From the NCBI GenBank assembly GCA_020853025.1, contig JADYZP010000021.1:1-64000 (forward strand): DNA of 64,000 nt. The letters are read 5' to 3'. Of this stretch, positions 18,282-30,172 are shown piece after piece. The stretch comes from Burkholderiales bacterium (lineage in GTDB: Bacteria; Pseudomonadota; Gammaproteobacteria; Burkholderiales; Casimicrobiaceae). Position 1 is the stretch's first letter; each line of letters begins with the position of its first letter. The position numbers and the translations under genes are program-made. The notes under the pieces were generated by a model. That model did not search any database and was not told the origin of the DNA. It was given only the letters and a program-made list of their open reading frames with translations.

Positions 18282-18787
18282 GCCTGCCACGCACGCTAGC
18301 CGAACTGATGACCGAGGCGCTGATCATGGAGATCGAGGCGGCGCAGCGCTACAGTGAATTCGCCGACGCGATGGAGACGCACAACAACCTGCCGGTCGCC
18401 GAGCTGTTCCGCAAAATGGCGCTCATCGAGGGCAAGCACGCCGAGCAGATCATGGCGCAGATGGGCTGGACGACGACGCCGGTGACGACGGGCAAGCGAA
18501 TCTGGGAGGGCTTCGAAGCGCCCGAAACCACTCCGGGCGACGAAGTGCATTACCTGATGCAGCCCTACCATGCGCTCGAACTGGCGCTCGCCGCCGAGGA
18601 GCGCGCCGAGCGCTTTTTCGGCAGGCTCGCCGACGAGGCCAAGTCCGAGGCGGTGAAAAGCGCCGCGCGCGAAATGCAGCAGGAGGAGCGCGAGCACGTC
18701 GAACTCATCCGCGAATGGATGGCACGGGTCCCGCCGCCCGAGGCCGGTTGGGAGAATGACCCCGATCCGCCGCGCTACACTGATTGA
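18278..18787 (+). CDS. Ferritin-like/rubrerythrin-family di-iron protein
   Basis: A 169-residue ferritin-like protein without a rubredoxin domain. The di-iron ligand pattern is visible: EIEAAQRYSEF in helix 1, ALIEGKHAEQI in helix 2, ALAAEERAERFF in helix 3 and QEEREHVELI in helix 4, each with an E or ExxH. Such proteins remove peroxide or oxygen in anaerobes. The ATG overlaps the korB stop, so expression is tied to the oxygen-sensitive oxidoreductase, suggesting protection of KorAB, ferredoxin or the benzoyl-CoA reductase. That role is inferred. The C-terminal tail after the last helix is short and Pro/Asp-rich. Confidence 0.88.
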   Translation: MSLPRTLAELMTEALIMEIEAAQRYSEFADAMETHNNLPVAELFRKMALIEGKHAEQIMAQMGWTTTPVTTGKRIWEGFEAPETTPGDEVHYLMQPYHALELALAAEERAERFFGRLADEAKSEAVKSAAREMQQEEREHVELIREWMARVPPPEAGWENDPDPPRYTD

Positions 18788-18812
18788 TCGACCGCGAGCG
18801 AGGACGACGACC

Positions 18813-19220
18813 ATGATGCGCAACCTCCTGCCCGAAGGCTGGGCCCTCCCGGTCGGCTACGCCAACGGCATCGAGGTCAGCGCGGGCCGCATCGTCTTCA
18901 TCGCCGGGCAGGTCGGCTGGGATGCACAGCAGCAGTTCCATTCGGAGGCGATCGCGCCGCAGTTCGACCAGGCGCTGGCGAACGTGCTGGAGGTCCTGGC
19001 GGTTGCCGGTGGTACGCCGCGCGACATCTGCCGGATCACCGCCTTCTGCTGCGATCGCGACGGCTATCTGGCGGCACGCCGTGAACTCGGCTCCATCTGG
19101 CGCCGGCGGATGGGCGCGCACTATCCGGCGATGAGCATGATCTTCGTCGCCGACCTCCTCGATCATCCGGCGAAAATCGAACTCGAAGCCACGGCCGTGC
19201 TCCCCGCTGCGGCAGCTTGA
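18813..19220 (+). CDS. Rid family protein (RidA/YjgF-like) lacking the usual arginine
   Basis: A 135-residue trimer-forming Rid-family protein. Family features are GRIVFIAGQVGWD, FDQALANVLEVLAVAGG, and the end AKIELEATAVL. Classical RidA enamine/imine deaminases carry an Arg in a segment like PARSCVEV. Here that place reads PAMSMIFV, so the catalytic Arg is missing and deaminase activity on enamines is doubtful. AGGA precedes the ATG at 18813. It follows the ferritin-like gene by 25 bases. Rid homologues occur in catabolic gene sets, some for amino-aromatics; whether this one acts on a nitrogen-containing intermediate here is open. Confidence 0.85.
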   Translation: MMRNLLPEGWALPVGYANGIEVSAGRIVFIAGQVGWDAQQQFHSEAIAPQFDQALANVLEVLAVAGGTPRDICRITAFCCDRDGYLAARRELGSIWRRRMGAHYPAMSMIFVADLLDHPAKIELEATAVLPAAAA

Positions 19221-19275
19221 GGACGCGGCGCTATTGAGGGAGGGCGCGCAGTCGCGTCACCCCGACGAGTCGATT

Positions 19276-19303
19276 TTGCGCCCGCGTCGCGGTGATCTAC
19301 ACT
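19276..19303 (+). promoter_or_regulatory. Possible sigma-70 promoter for glgP
   Basis: TTGCGC at 19276-19281 and TACACT at 19298-19303 are separated by 16 bases, giving a fair match to -35 and -10 elements. It lies between the Rid-family stop codon and the glgP start, where a new transcription unit is expected. Assigned from pattern alone. Confidence 0.35.
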
Positions 19304-19338
19304 GCGTGCAACCCGAACTCAAGCGAGCCGCCTTGCCG

Positions 19339-21825
19339 ATGATGCTGATGACCACCGCTCCGGAGACGACCGACCTCGCCTCCGACGCGCCCGAACCACG
19401 CGAGGTCGAAGCTTTTCGGTCGGCCATCCTCGGCAAGCTCCGGTACATGGTGGCAAAGGAGCCGGACTATGCCTGCGACCACGACTGGCTGATCGCGACG
19501 TCGCTGGCCGCACGCGATCGCGTCATCGATCGCTGGAGCCATTCGACGCGGCGCACCTATCGCGACGGCCGCAAGCGCGTCTACTACTTCTCGCTCGAGT
19601 TCCTGATCGGCCGCATGCTCTTCGACGCGCTGGCGAACCTGGGGCTCGCCGGTGCCGCGCGTGCGGCGTTGGCCGAGCTGGGCGTGGATTTCGACCGGCT
19701 GCGCGAATTGGAGCCCGATCCCGCGCTGGGCAACGGCGGCCTGGGAAGGCTCGCGGCGTGCTTCATGGAAAGCATGGCCACGCTGGGGATTCCGGCGCAT
19801 GGTTACGGCATCCGTTACGACCACGGCATCTTCCGCCAGGTGCTCAAGGACGGCTGGCAGCACGAGATGCCCGAGGAGTGGCTGGCCTTCGGCAATCCTT
19901 GGGAATTCGAGAGGTCGGAGGTCATCTACACGGTCGGCTTTGGCGGTCGCGTCGAGGAGATCGTCGACACCGACGGTACGCACCGCACGGTCTGGCATCA
20001 CGCGGAAACGGTGAACGCGGTCGCCTTCGACACACCGATTCCCGGTTGGCATGGCCGGCACGTCAACACGCTGCGGTTGTGGTCGGCGCGCGCCACCGAT
20101 CCGTTGCGACTCGAGGATTTCAACCGCGGCGACCACGTCGGCGCGCTCGCCAACCGCGTCCGGCTGGAGGCGATTTCGCGTGTGCTCTACCCGAGCGACG
20201 AGACGACTGCCGGGCAGGATCTGCGGCTGCGTCAGGAATACTTCTTCGCGGCCGCTTCGCTGCAGGATCTGGTCCGCCGGCACTTGGCGCAGCACGGCGA
20301 GCTGCGCTCGCTGCCTGCCCACGTTTCGATCCAGCTGAACGACACGCATCCGGCCATTGCGGTGCCCGAGCTGATGCGTCTGCTGGTTGACGAGTATGCG
20401 ATCGCATGGGACGAAGCGTGGGGCATCGTCACCCGAGTCTTCAACTACACCAACCACACGCTGCTGCCGGAGGCGCTCGAGACGTGGGGGGTGCCACGAC
20501 TGGAGAGCCTGCTGCCGCGGCATCTGCAGATCATCATCCGCATCAATGCGGCGCACCTGGACGCGCTGCGCGCCGCCGGTCACGGCGACGACGCATTGAT
20601 GTCTTCCTTATCGTTGATCGACGAGCGCGGTGAGCGGCGCGTGCGGATGGCGCATCTCGCGTTCATCGGCGCTCGGCGCGTCAACGGCGTGTCCGAACTG
20701 CACACCGAGTTGCTGCGCGAAACGGTATTCCGCGACTTCCATGCGCTGTATCCGGACCGGATCGTCAACAAGACCAACGGCGTGTCGTTTCGCCGCTGGC
20801 TGTTCCAAGCCAATCCGCAGCTGACCAGCCTGCTGGTCGATACCGTGGGCAAGGGGGTACTCGACGACGTCAACCGGCTTGGCCAATTCGCGTCGTTTGC
20901 AGAGGACGCGTCGGTACGCGAGCGCTTCGCCGCGCTTCGCCGCGTCAACAAGGTCGCGCTGGCGCGACGGGTCGCCGACTGCACCGGCGTGCGCCTCGAT
21001 CCCGACGCGATGTTCGACGTGCACGTCAAGCGCATCCACGAATACAAGCGCCAGCTCTTGAACATCATGCAGACGATCGCGCTGTATCAGGCGATGCGCT
21101 CGGACCCGCACCGCGGCTGGGTGCCACGCGTGAAAATCTTCGCCGGCAAGGCGGCGGCCGGCTACCTGCGCGCGAAGCTGGTCATCAAGCTGATCCACGA
21201 CGTCGCTCGCGTCGTCAACGGCGACCCGGCGGTGCAGGGGCTGCTGCGCGTGGTCTTTCTTCCGAACTACAACGTGAGCCTCGCCGAACAAATCATTCCG
21301 GCCGCCGACTTGTCCGAGCAGATCTCGACTGCGGGAATGGAGGCATCCGGCACCGGCAACATGAAGCTGGCGCTCAATGGCGCGCTGACCATCGGCACCC
21401 TCGACGGCGCGAACATCGAGTTGCGCGAACACGTCGGAGCCGGGAATTTCTTTTTGTTCGGACTGACGGCGGACGAGGTGACGGCGCGGCGGGGTGCAGG
21501 CCTTGGCACCGACGACCTGATCGCCGCGTCGCCCACTTTGGCCGCGGTACTCGCCGCACTCGACTCCGGCGCGTTTGCCGCCGACGACCCCGGGCGCTAC
21601 CGCGAGCTGGTGGCCGCGTTGCGGTACAACGACTACTTCGTGGTCAACGCGGATTTCGATGCCTATGCCGCCGCGCAGCGTACGGTGGACGACCGCTGGC
21701 GCAATCGCGACGCATGGTGGCGGACAGCGATCGCCAACACGTCGAATGTCGGCTATTTTTCTTCGGACCGGGCGATCAGCGAGTACGCGAGCGACGTCTG
21801 GGGCCTGCCTACCGTCGTGCGCTGA
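19339..21825 (+). CDS. glgP: Glycogen phosphorylase
   Basis: PLP-dependent glycogen/maltodextrin phosphorylase of about 828 residues, a normal length, releasing glucose-1-phosphate from alpha-1,4-glucan. Visible are [20 protein letters not shown] (glucan/phosphate region), the arginine-rich [16 protein letters not shown], and the PLP-lysine segment [15 protein letters not shown] followed by [11 protein letters not shown]. Three ATGs at 19339, 19342 and 19348 compete for the start; the family similarity begins later, so any is possible. glgC begins 5 bases after its stop. With glgC and glgA it makes a synthesis-plus-breakdown operon; branching and debranching enzymes are not in the window. Confidence 0.95.
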   Translation: MMLMTTAPETTDLASDAPEPREVEAFRSAILGKLRYMVAKEPDYACDHDWLIATSLAARDRVIDRWSHSTRRTYRDGRKRVYYFSLEFLIGRMLFDALANLGLAGAARAALAELGVDFDRLRELEPDPALGNGGLGRLAACFMESMATLGIPAHGYGIRYDHGIFRQVLKDGWQHEMPEEWLAFGNPWEFERSEVIYTVGFGGRVEEIVDTDGTHRTVWHHAETVNAVAFDTPIPGWHGRHVNTLRLWSARATDPLRLEDFNRGDHVGALANRVRLEAISRVLYPSDETTAGQDLRLRQEYFFAAASLQDLVRRHLAQHGELRSLPAHVSIQLNDTHPAIAVPELMRLLVDEYAIAWDEAWGIVTRVFNYTNHTLLPEALETWGVPRLESLLPRHLQIIIRINAAHLDALRAAGHGDDALMSSLSLIDERGERRVRMAHLAFIGARRVNGVSELHTELLRETVFRDFHALYPDRIVNKTNGVSFRRWLFQANPQLTSLLVDTVGKGVLDDVNRLGQFASFAEDASVRERFAALRRVNKVALARRVADCTGVRLDPDAMFDVHVKRIHEYKRQLLNIMQTIALYQAMRSDPHRGWVPRVKIFAGKAAAGYLRAKLVIKLIHDVARVVNGDPAVQGLLRVVFLPNYNVSLAEQIIPAADLSEQISTAGMEASGTGNMKLALNGALTIGTLDGANIELREHVGAGNFFLFGLTADEVTARRGAGLGTDDLIAASPTLAAVLAALDSGAFAADDPGRYRELVAALRYNDYFVVNADFDAYAAAQRTVDDRWRNRDAWWRTAIANTSNVGYFSSDRAISEYASDVWGLPTVVR

Positions 21826-21830
21826 TCCGG

Positions 21831-23099
21831 ATGGACCACGTCACCTACTCGACGCCGCTGGCGCGCTCGGCAATGGCCTACGTGCTGGCCGGCGGCCGCG
21901 GCACCCGGTTGATGGAGCTGACCGAGAATCGCGCCAAGCCGGCGGTCTATTTCGGCGGCAAGGCGCGGATCATCGACTTCGCGCTGTCCAATGCGCTCAA
22001 CTCCGGGATCAGGCGCATCGCCGTCGCCACGCAGTACAAAGCGCACAGCCTGATCCGGCACCTGCAGCGCGGCTGGAACTTCCTGCAGCCGATGCGCAAC
22101 GAAAGCTTCGACATCCTGCCGGCGTCGCAGCGGGTCGGCGAGAGCCAGTGGTACATGGGCACGGCCGACGCCGTGTACCAGAACATCGACATCATCGACA
22201 GCTACTCGCCCGAACATATCGTCGTGCTCGCCGGCGATCACGTCTACAAAATGGACTACGAGCGGATGCTGGTCCAGCACGTCAACGACGAGGCCGACGT
22301 CACCATCGGCTGCATCGAGGTTCCCGTCACCGAGGCGACGGGCCTCGGCGTCATGCACGTCGACCCGAGCGACCGCATCGTCGATTTTCTGGAAAAGCCG
22401 GCGCAGCCGCCGGAGCTGCCGGATCGTCCGGGCCGCACGCTCGCCAGCATGGGCATCTACGTGTTCCGCCGCGAGTTCCTCTACGAGCAGCTTCGCCGCG
22501 ATGCGAGCGATCCGACGTCGTCGCGCGATTTCGGGCACGACATCATTCCGTGGCTGGTGCGCAACGCCCGGGCCGTCGCGCATCGCTTCGAGCGCTCCTG
22601 CGTGCGATCCCGTGGCCAGACCGAATCCTACTGGCGCGACGCCGGAACGCTCGACGCCTATTTCAGCGCCAACATCGACCTCACCGACGTCGTGCCGGAA
22701 CTCGACCTCTACGACGAGGACTGGCCGATCTGGACCTACGCGCCGATGACGCCGCCCGCCAAGTTCGTACACGACGTCGACGGCCGCCGCGGCATGGGCA
22801 TTTCGTCGCTGGTGTCGGGCGGCTGCATCGTCTCCGGTTCGTCGCTGCGCCATTCGCTGTTGTGCAACAACGTGCACGTGCGTTCCTACGGCACCATCGA
22901 GCGTTGCGTGGTCCTGCCCTACGTCGTCATCGGGCGGCACGTGCGCCTGTCCAACACCATCGTCGATTCCGGAGTGCACGTTCCGGACGGGCTGGTCGTC
23001 GGCGACGATCCGGCGCTGGACGCGGCACGGTTTCGCCGCACCGAAAGCGGCGTCTGCCTGATCACGCAGACGATGGTCGATCGGCTCTCGAAGACCTGA
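21831..23099 (+). CDS. glgC: Glucose-1-phosphate adenylyltransferase
   Basis: A 422-residue ADP-glucose pyrophosphorylase, the committed step of glycogen synthesis (glucose-1-P + ATP to ADP-glucose). The nucleotidyl-transferase signature [20 protein letters not shown] is near residue 20, with an N-terminal regulatory arginine/lysine region reduced compared with enteric enzymes. Substrate-binding pieces [12 protein letters not shown] and FLEKPAQPP are clear. A left-handed beta-helix domain with hexapeptide-like repeats occupies the last 120 residues. The start at 21831 is 5 bases after glgP; the reading frame extends upstream inside glgP without coding character. Confidence 0.95.
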   Translation: MDHVTYSTPLARSAMAYVLAGGRGTRLMELTENRAKPAVYFGGKARIIDFALSNALNSGIRRIAVATQYKAHSLIRHLQRGWNFLQPMRNESFDILPASQRVGESQWYMGTADAVYQNIDIIDSYSPEHIVVLAGDHVYKMDYERMLVQHVNDEADVTIGCIEVPVTEATGLGVMHVDPSDRIVDFLEKPAQPPELPDRPGRTLASMGIYVFRREFLYEQLRRDASDPTSSRDFGHDIIPWLVRNARAVAHRFERSCVRSRGQTESYWRDAGTLDAYFSANIDLTDVVPELDLYDEDWPIWTYAPMTPPAKFVHDVDGRRGMGISSLVSGGCIVSGSSLRHSLLCNNVHVRSYGTIERCVVLPYVVIGRHVRLSNTIVDSGVHVPDGLVVGDDPALDAARFRRTESGVCLITQTMVDRLSKT

Positions 23100-23114
23100 A
23101 GCGGCGGCAGCCCC

Positions 23115-24566
23115 TTGCATGCTCTGCGCGTATTGAGCGTCGCGGCCGAGGCGTTTCCGCTGATCAAGACCGGAGGTCTGGGCGACGTCGTCGGCGCGCT
23201 GCCCGCGGCGCTCGCGGCGGAGGGCGTCGAAGTGCGCACGTTGCTGCCGGGCTATCCGGCGGTGATGGCGGCGATCGGCGACGCCCCGGTCGTGCATGCC
23301 TACGACGCGCTGTTCGGCGCCCCGGCACGGATCCGTGCCGCGCATGCAGCGGGGCTCGACCTCTTCGTGCTCGACGCGCCGCAGTTCTACGCGCGCGACG
23401 GTGGTCCCTACGCGGCCGCCGATGGCGGCGAATGGGGCGACAACGCGTTCCGCTTCGCGGCGCTGTCGCGTGCGGCTGCCGACCTCGGACGCGGCGTGGC
23501 CGCTGCCTTCGTACCCGACGTCGTGCATGCGCACGACTGGCAGGCGGGACTCGCCCCGGCGTACCTGCACTATGGCGCAGGCGCGCGTCCGGGCACCGTG
23601 ATGACCGTGCACAACCTGGCATTCCAGGGCCAGATCGGCGGCGAGCTACTCGACGCACTCGGACTGCCATGGCACGCGTGGAGCATCGACGGCGTCGAGT
23701 ATTACGGCGCAATCGGCTATCTGAAGGCCGGTCTGGCGCTCGCCGACCGCATCACGACCGTGTCGCCGACCTACGCCGTCGAAATTCGCACCCCCGAAGG
23801 CGGCATGGGGATGGATGGCTTGCTGCGGCATCGCGCGCGCGACCTCACCGGCATCCTCAACGGCATCGATGACGTGGCATGGAACCCCGCAGCCGATCCG
23901 CATCTGCGGGCGGTGTTCGATGCTACGCGAATGGCACCGCGCGAGCGCAACCGCGCCGCGCTGCGCTCGCGGATGGGACTGGCGGCGACACCCGCCGCGC
24001 CGCTGTTCGGCGTGGTCAGCCGATTCACGTGGCAGAAGGGCATGGATCTGGTGCTGCAGTCGATTGGCGACTTGTTGAGCGGCGGGGCGCAACTCGCGGT
24101 CCTGGGCACCGGAGACGCCACGCTCGAACAGGCCTTTGTCGATGCCGCAGCGCGGCATCCGGGCCGCGTCGCCGTGCACCTGGGATACTCGGAGGACCTG
24201 GCGCATCTGCTCCAGGGCGGGTCCGACGCGATCCTGGTTCCGTCGCGATTCGAGCCCTGTGGCCTGACGCAGATGTGCGCGCTGCGCTACGGCGCGCTGC
24301 CGGTGGTGGCAAAGGTGGGCGGGCTCGCCGACACCGTCGTCGACGCCGGCGTTGCGGCGATCCGGGACGGCGTGGCGACCGGCATCAGCTTCTATCCGGT
24401 CACGCGCGAGAAGCTGGGTTGGGCGATCGGCCGCACGCTGGCGCTGTGGCAGGACCAGGACTGCTGGCACCGACTGCAGGCGCAGGCGATGGTCACCGAC
24501 GTCGGCTGGCGCAATCCTGCGCGGCAGTATGCACAGATCTACCGCGCGCTGGCGGCACGAAGATAG
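23115..24566 (+). CDS. glgA: Glycogen synthase (ADP-glucose type)
   Basis: A 483-residue GT5 glycogen synthase. The ADP-glucose-binding motif KTGGLGDVVGALPAAL lies near the N-terminus, HAHDWQAGLAPAYL marks the middle, and SRFEPCGLTQMCALRYG is the conserved C-terminal GT-B motif. No ATG or GTG precedes the family core in frame; the best start is TTG at 23115, only 15 bases after glgC, with a weak purine-rich site in front. It converges on the GH63-type gene with a 70-base gap in which I see only a short TCTTCGAAGA palindrome and no convincing terminator. Confidence 0.93.
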   Translation: MHALRVLSVAAEAFPLIKTGGLGDVVGALPAALAAEGVEVRTLLPGYPAVMAAIGDAPVVHAYDALFGAPARIRAAHAAGLDLFVLDAPQFYARDGGPYAAADGGEWGDNAFRFAALSRAAADLGRGVAAAFVPDVVHAHDWQAGLAPAYLHYGAGARPGTVMTVHNLAFQGQIGGELLDALGLPWHAWSIDGVEYYGAIGYLKAGLALADRITTVSPTYAVEIRTPEGGMGMDGLLRHRARDLTGILNGIDDVAWNPAADPHLRAVFDATRMAPRERNRAALRSRMGLAATPAAPLFGVVSRFTWQKGMDLVLQSIGDLLSGGAQLAVLGTGDATLEQAFVDAAARHPGRVAVHLGYSEDLAHLLQGGSDAILVPSRFEPCGLTQMCALRYGALPVVAKVGGLADTVVDAGVAAIRDGVATGISFYPVTREKLGWAIGRTLALWQDQDCWHRLQAQAMVTDVGWRNPARQYAQIYRALAARR

Positions 24567-24636
24567 ACTCTTCGAAGACGGCGGCGGCGTCCTGTCCCGG
24601 AGCGGCGTGCGCCTCGGGGCGCGAGCGGCACCGCGT

Positions 24637-27405
<2,769 letters not shown>

Positions 27406-27446
27406 CTAAGGCGGTCCCTTTCCGCAAGTGTGGGAATATCGCAGTG

Positions 27447-27559
27447 ATGAGCGAAACTTTGCCGACCGTCAATCTTGTCCGGCACGGCGAAACCGCGTGG
27501 AGTGTATCGCGACAGCATATCGCACAGGCGACGTCCCGCTTGCCAAGCGACGCGAAGCC
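27447..27559 (+). pseudogene. Relic of a histidine-phosphatase (phosphoglycerate-mutase-like) gene
   Basis: From the ATG at 27447 the frame reads MSETLPTVNLVRHGETAWSV then SRQH, the N-terminus of the histidine-phosphatase superfamily with its catalytic RHGE motif. At about 27516-27521 the family pattern jumps frame: from 27521 the other frame reads RTGDVPLAKRREA, matching the usual TGRTDxPLTxxGEA. After about 27559 nothing of the family remains. This is a frameshifted, truncated remnant lying in the divergent gap between the GH63 gene and the glucokinase. The remainder to 27672 contains a short GTTCCCCGC-type tandem repeat (about 27590-27620) and nothing else I recognise. Confidence 0.75.
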
Positions 27560-27672
27560 ACGTCAAATGGAGCTTCGCGGTTTCACGCAGTTCCCCGCGG
27601 TTCCCCGCAGTTCCCGGTTCCGCCGCGCGGCGCGCCACCGGCCGTGCGAACCGTCCCAGCCGAGGCCAGACG

Positions 27673-27774
27673 ATGAAAGCTACCGCAGCACTGCATGACC
27701 TGGGGCAGAGCCTCTGGCTCGACACCGTCCCCTGCGACCTGCTCGAGTCGGGCGCGCTCGGGAATGCCGCATGA
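27673..27774 (+). pseudogene. Transaldolase N-terminal stump (tal relic), possibly translated as a 33-residue leader
   Basis: The 33-codon frame from ATG 27673 reads MKATAALHDLGQSLWLD then TVPCDLLESGAL and ends GNAA-stop. LHDLGQSxWLDxxxRDLLxSGxL is the hallmark start of bacterial transaldolase, so this looks like a transaldolase gene cut after about 29 codons by a deletion. Its TGA (27772-27774) overlaps the ATG of the glucokinase gene (27771) as ATGA. The stump could thus still be translated and couple ribosomes into the glucokinase, which has only a weak ribosome site of its own. Neighbouring pgi, gnd, zwf and pgl are the natural partners of an intact tal. Confidence 0.75.
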
Positions 27775-28496
27775 AGGTCCTGGTCATCGACGTCGGCGGC
27801 TCGCACGTGAAGATCATGGCCACCGGTCACCGCGTCGAGCGGCGGATGGATTCGGGTCCCGCGACCAGCGCCGAGCAGATGGTCGCCGGCGTCCTCGCGC
27901 TGGCCCGCGGCTGGGAATTCGATGTCGTGTCCATCGGCTATCCGGGGCCGGTCGCACGCAATCGACCCGTCGCCGAACCGCACAACCTGGGTCCCGGCTG
28001 GGTGGACTTCGACTACGAGGCGGCGTTCGGCTGCCCGGTGCGCATGGTCAACGACGCCGCGATGCAGGCGCTCGGCGGCTACCGGGGAGGCAAGATGCTG
28101 TTCCTGGGCTTCGGCACCGGACTCGGCACGACGCTGATCGTCGACGGCGTGCTGGTGCCGATGGAACTCGCGCATCTGCCGTACAAGAAAGCGACCTTCG
28201 AGGACTACGTCGGCGCAGAAGCCATCGAGCGCGACGGCAAGCGCAAGTGGCGCAAGCACGTCGCGGACGTCATAGCCCGGCTCGCGGCCGCGTTCGATCC
28301 CGACGATATCGTGTTGGGTGGTGGCAACGCGGTAAACATCGAGGAACTGCCTCCGCGTTGCCGGGTCGGTGCCAACACCAACGCGTTTCCTGGCGGCTTC
28401 CGGTTATGGGCGGATGTCAAGAAACCGCCGAAGTTGCGTGCGCGCGACCCCGCGACGCGTACGCCCGCTCATCCGCGCCGGGCGAAGAGGAAGTAG
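27771..28496 (+). CDS. ppgK: ROK-family polyphosphate-type glucokinase
   Basis: A 241-residue ROK-family kinase resembling polyphosphate glucokinase, which phosphorylates glucose to glucose-6-phosphate using polyphosphate or ATP. It begins VLVIDVGGSHVKIMATG (phosphate 1), then SIGYPGPV, a sugar-binding segment ending MVNDAAMQALGGY, and GFGTGLGTTLIVDG (phosphate 2). The end is Lys/Arg/Pro-rich. PELAHLPYKKATFEDYVG-like spacing is close to PpgK as I recall it. The gene lies 3 bases before pgi. Phosphoryl donor choice cannot be read from sequence; a plain ROK glucokinase is the alternative. Confidence 0.8.
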   Translation: MKVLVIDVGGSHVKIMATGHRVERRMDSGPATSAEQMVAGVLALARGWEFDVVSIGYPGPVARNRPVAEPHNLGPGWVDFDYEAAFGCPVRMVNDAAMQALGGYRGGKMLFLGFGTGLGTTLIVDGVLVPMELAHLPYKKATFEDYVGAEAIERDGKRKWRKHVADVIARLAAAFDPDDIVLGGGNAVNIEELPPRCRVGANTNAFPGGFRLWADVKKPPKLRARDPATRTPAHPRRAKRK

Positions 28497-28499
28497 CCG

Positions 28500-30143
28500 A
28501 TGGACGAATCGATCGCACCGCTCAAGTTTCGTCCCGCGTGGGCCGCGCTGGTCGGGCACCATGCGCAGGTTCGCGATCTCACGCTGCGCGGGCTCTTCGC
28601 CGACGATCCCGCGCGTGGCGAGCGATTCATTGCCGAAGGTGCCGGTATCTTCCTCGACTATTCGAAGAATCGCATCACCGGCGAGACACTCGGCCTGCTG
28701 CTTCGGCTGGCCGAGGAATCCCATTTGCGCGAGCGCATCGACGCGATGTTCCGCGGCGACAAGATCAACGTTTCCGAACGCCGTGCCGTGTTGCACGTGG
28801 CACTGCGCACGCCGCGCGGGCGACGCGTCGTCGTCGACGGCCACGACGTGATGCCGGAGGTCCACAGGGTCCTGGACCGGATGGCGGCTTTCTCCGAACG
28901 CGTGCGCAATGGCGACTGGAAGGGCCATAGCGGCGCGCGCATCCGCAACGTCGTCAACATCGGTATCGGCGGCTCGGACCTGGGGCCGGTGATGGCCTAC
29001 GAGGCGCTGCGCCATTACGGCGACCGCGAGCTTTCGTTTCGCTTCGTGTCCAACGTCGACGGCACCGATTTCGTCGAGGCGACGCGCGACCTCGACCCCC
29101 GACAGACGCTGTTCATCATCGCGTCGAAGACCTTCACGACGCTGGAGACGATGACCAACGCGCACTCGGCGCGCGACTGGGCGATCGCCGGACTGGGCGG
29201 CGATCCCGCGGCGGTGGCCAGGCACTTCGTCGCGGTCTCGACCAACGGCGAAAAGGTGGCTGAATTCGGTATCGACACCGCGAACATGTTCGGATTCTGG
29301 GACTGGGTCGGCGGGCGCTACTCGATGGACTCGGCGATCGGACTGTCGACGATGCTGGCGATCGGCGCGGAGAACTTCGACGCGATGCTCGCCGGTTTCC
29401 ACGAGATGGACGAGCACTTCCGTAGTGCGCCCTTCGAGCGCAACCTGCCGGTGCTGCTGGGATTGCTGTCGATCTGGTACAACAATTTCTTCGGCGCGCA
29501 GACGGTGGCGGTGCTGCCCTACGAGCAGTACCTGAAACGCTTTCCCGCGTACCTGCAGCAATTGACGATGGAGAGCAACGGCAAGCACGTGACGCTTACA
29601 GGTACCCGCGTCGACTACGATACCGGCCCCGTCTACTGGGGCGAGCCCGGCACCAACGGCCAGCATTCGTTCTACCAGCTGATTCACCAGGGCACCCGGC
29701 TCATCCCCTGCGACTTCATCGGCTTTGCCAGGGCGCTGAATCCGCTGGGCGTGCATCACGACCTGCTGATGGCGAACGTATTCGCGCAGGCCGAGGCGCT
29801 CGCCTTCGGCAAGACGCCCGACGAGGTGCGCGCCGAGGGCACGCCCGAGTGGCTGGCGCCGCACCGCGTGTTCGAAGGCAACCGGCCGTCGAACACGCTG
29901 CTGCTCGACCAATTGACACCGGCGGCGCTCGGCCGGCTGGTCGCGCTCTACGAGCACAGCGTGTTCACGCAGGGGACGATCTGGCAGATCGACTCCTTCG
30001 ACCAGTGGGGCGTGGAGCTGGGCAAGGTGCTGGCGCAGAAAATCGTTCCTGAGCTTAGCGGCGCCGCCGACGATGCGCTCGCGCACGACAGCTCGACCAA
30101 TGCGCTCATCCGCCGCTATCGCCGGACGCGGGCGGCACCATGA
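28500..30143 (+). CDS. pgi: Glucose-6-phosphate isomerase
   Basis: A 547-residue phosphoglucose isomerase interconverting glucose-6-P and fructose-6-P. Diagnostic segments are [64 protein letters not shown] (containing the catalytic His) and the signature [24 protein letters not shown] lies just before the ATG at 28500, 3 bases after the glucokinase stop. The length is that of the long enterobacterial-type enzyme. It links glycogen-derived and free glucose to the pentose phosphate genes that follow. Confidence 0.97.
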   Translation: MDESIAPLKFRPAWAALVGHHAQVRDLTLRGLFADDPARGERFIAEGAGIFLDYSKNRITGETLGLLLRLAEESHLRERIDAMFRGDKINVSERRAVLHVALRTPRGRRVVVDGHDVMPEVHRVLDRMAAFSERVRNGDWKGHSGARIRNVVNIGIGGSDLGPVMAYEALRHYGDRELSFRFVSNVDGTDFVEATRDLDPRQTLFIIASKTFTTLETMTNAHSARDWAIAGLGGDPAAVARHFVAVSTNGEKVAEFGIDTANMFGFWDWVGGRYSMDSAIGLSTMLAIGAENFDAMLAGFHEMDEHFRSAPFERNLPVLLGLLSIWYNNFFGAQTVAVLPYEQYLKRFPAYLQQLTMESNGKHVTLTGTRVDYDTGPVYWGEPGTNGQHSFYQLIHQGTRLIPCDFIGFARALNPLGVHHDLLMANVFAQAEALAFGKTPDEVRAEGTPEWLAPHRVFEGNRPSNTLLLDQLTPAALGRLVALYEHSVFTQGTIWQIDSFDQWGVELGKVLAQKIVPELSGAADDALAHDSSTNALIRRYRRTRAAP

Positions 30144-30172
30144 ACCTCAGACACGGAAAGGGATAATCCATC

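Noticed and set aside
24569..24578. Palindrome TCTTCGAAGA between glgA and the GH63 gene as a bidirectional terminator
   Set aside because: The stem is only 5 bp with no loop and no T-run on either strand.
27590..27620. Short tandem repeat of a GTTCCCCGC unit as a possible regulatory or CRISPR-like array
   Set aside because: Only about three imperfect units without spacers; it lies in decayed gene remnants and is probably incidental.
28404..30086. Very long open frame on the strand opposite pgi
   Set aside because: It mirrors the pgi codons, is rich in Arg/His/Val typical of antisense frames in GC-rich DNA, and shows no family features.
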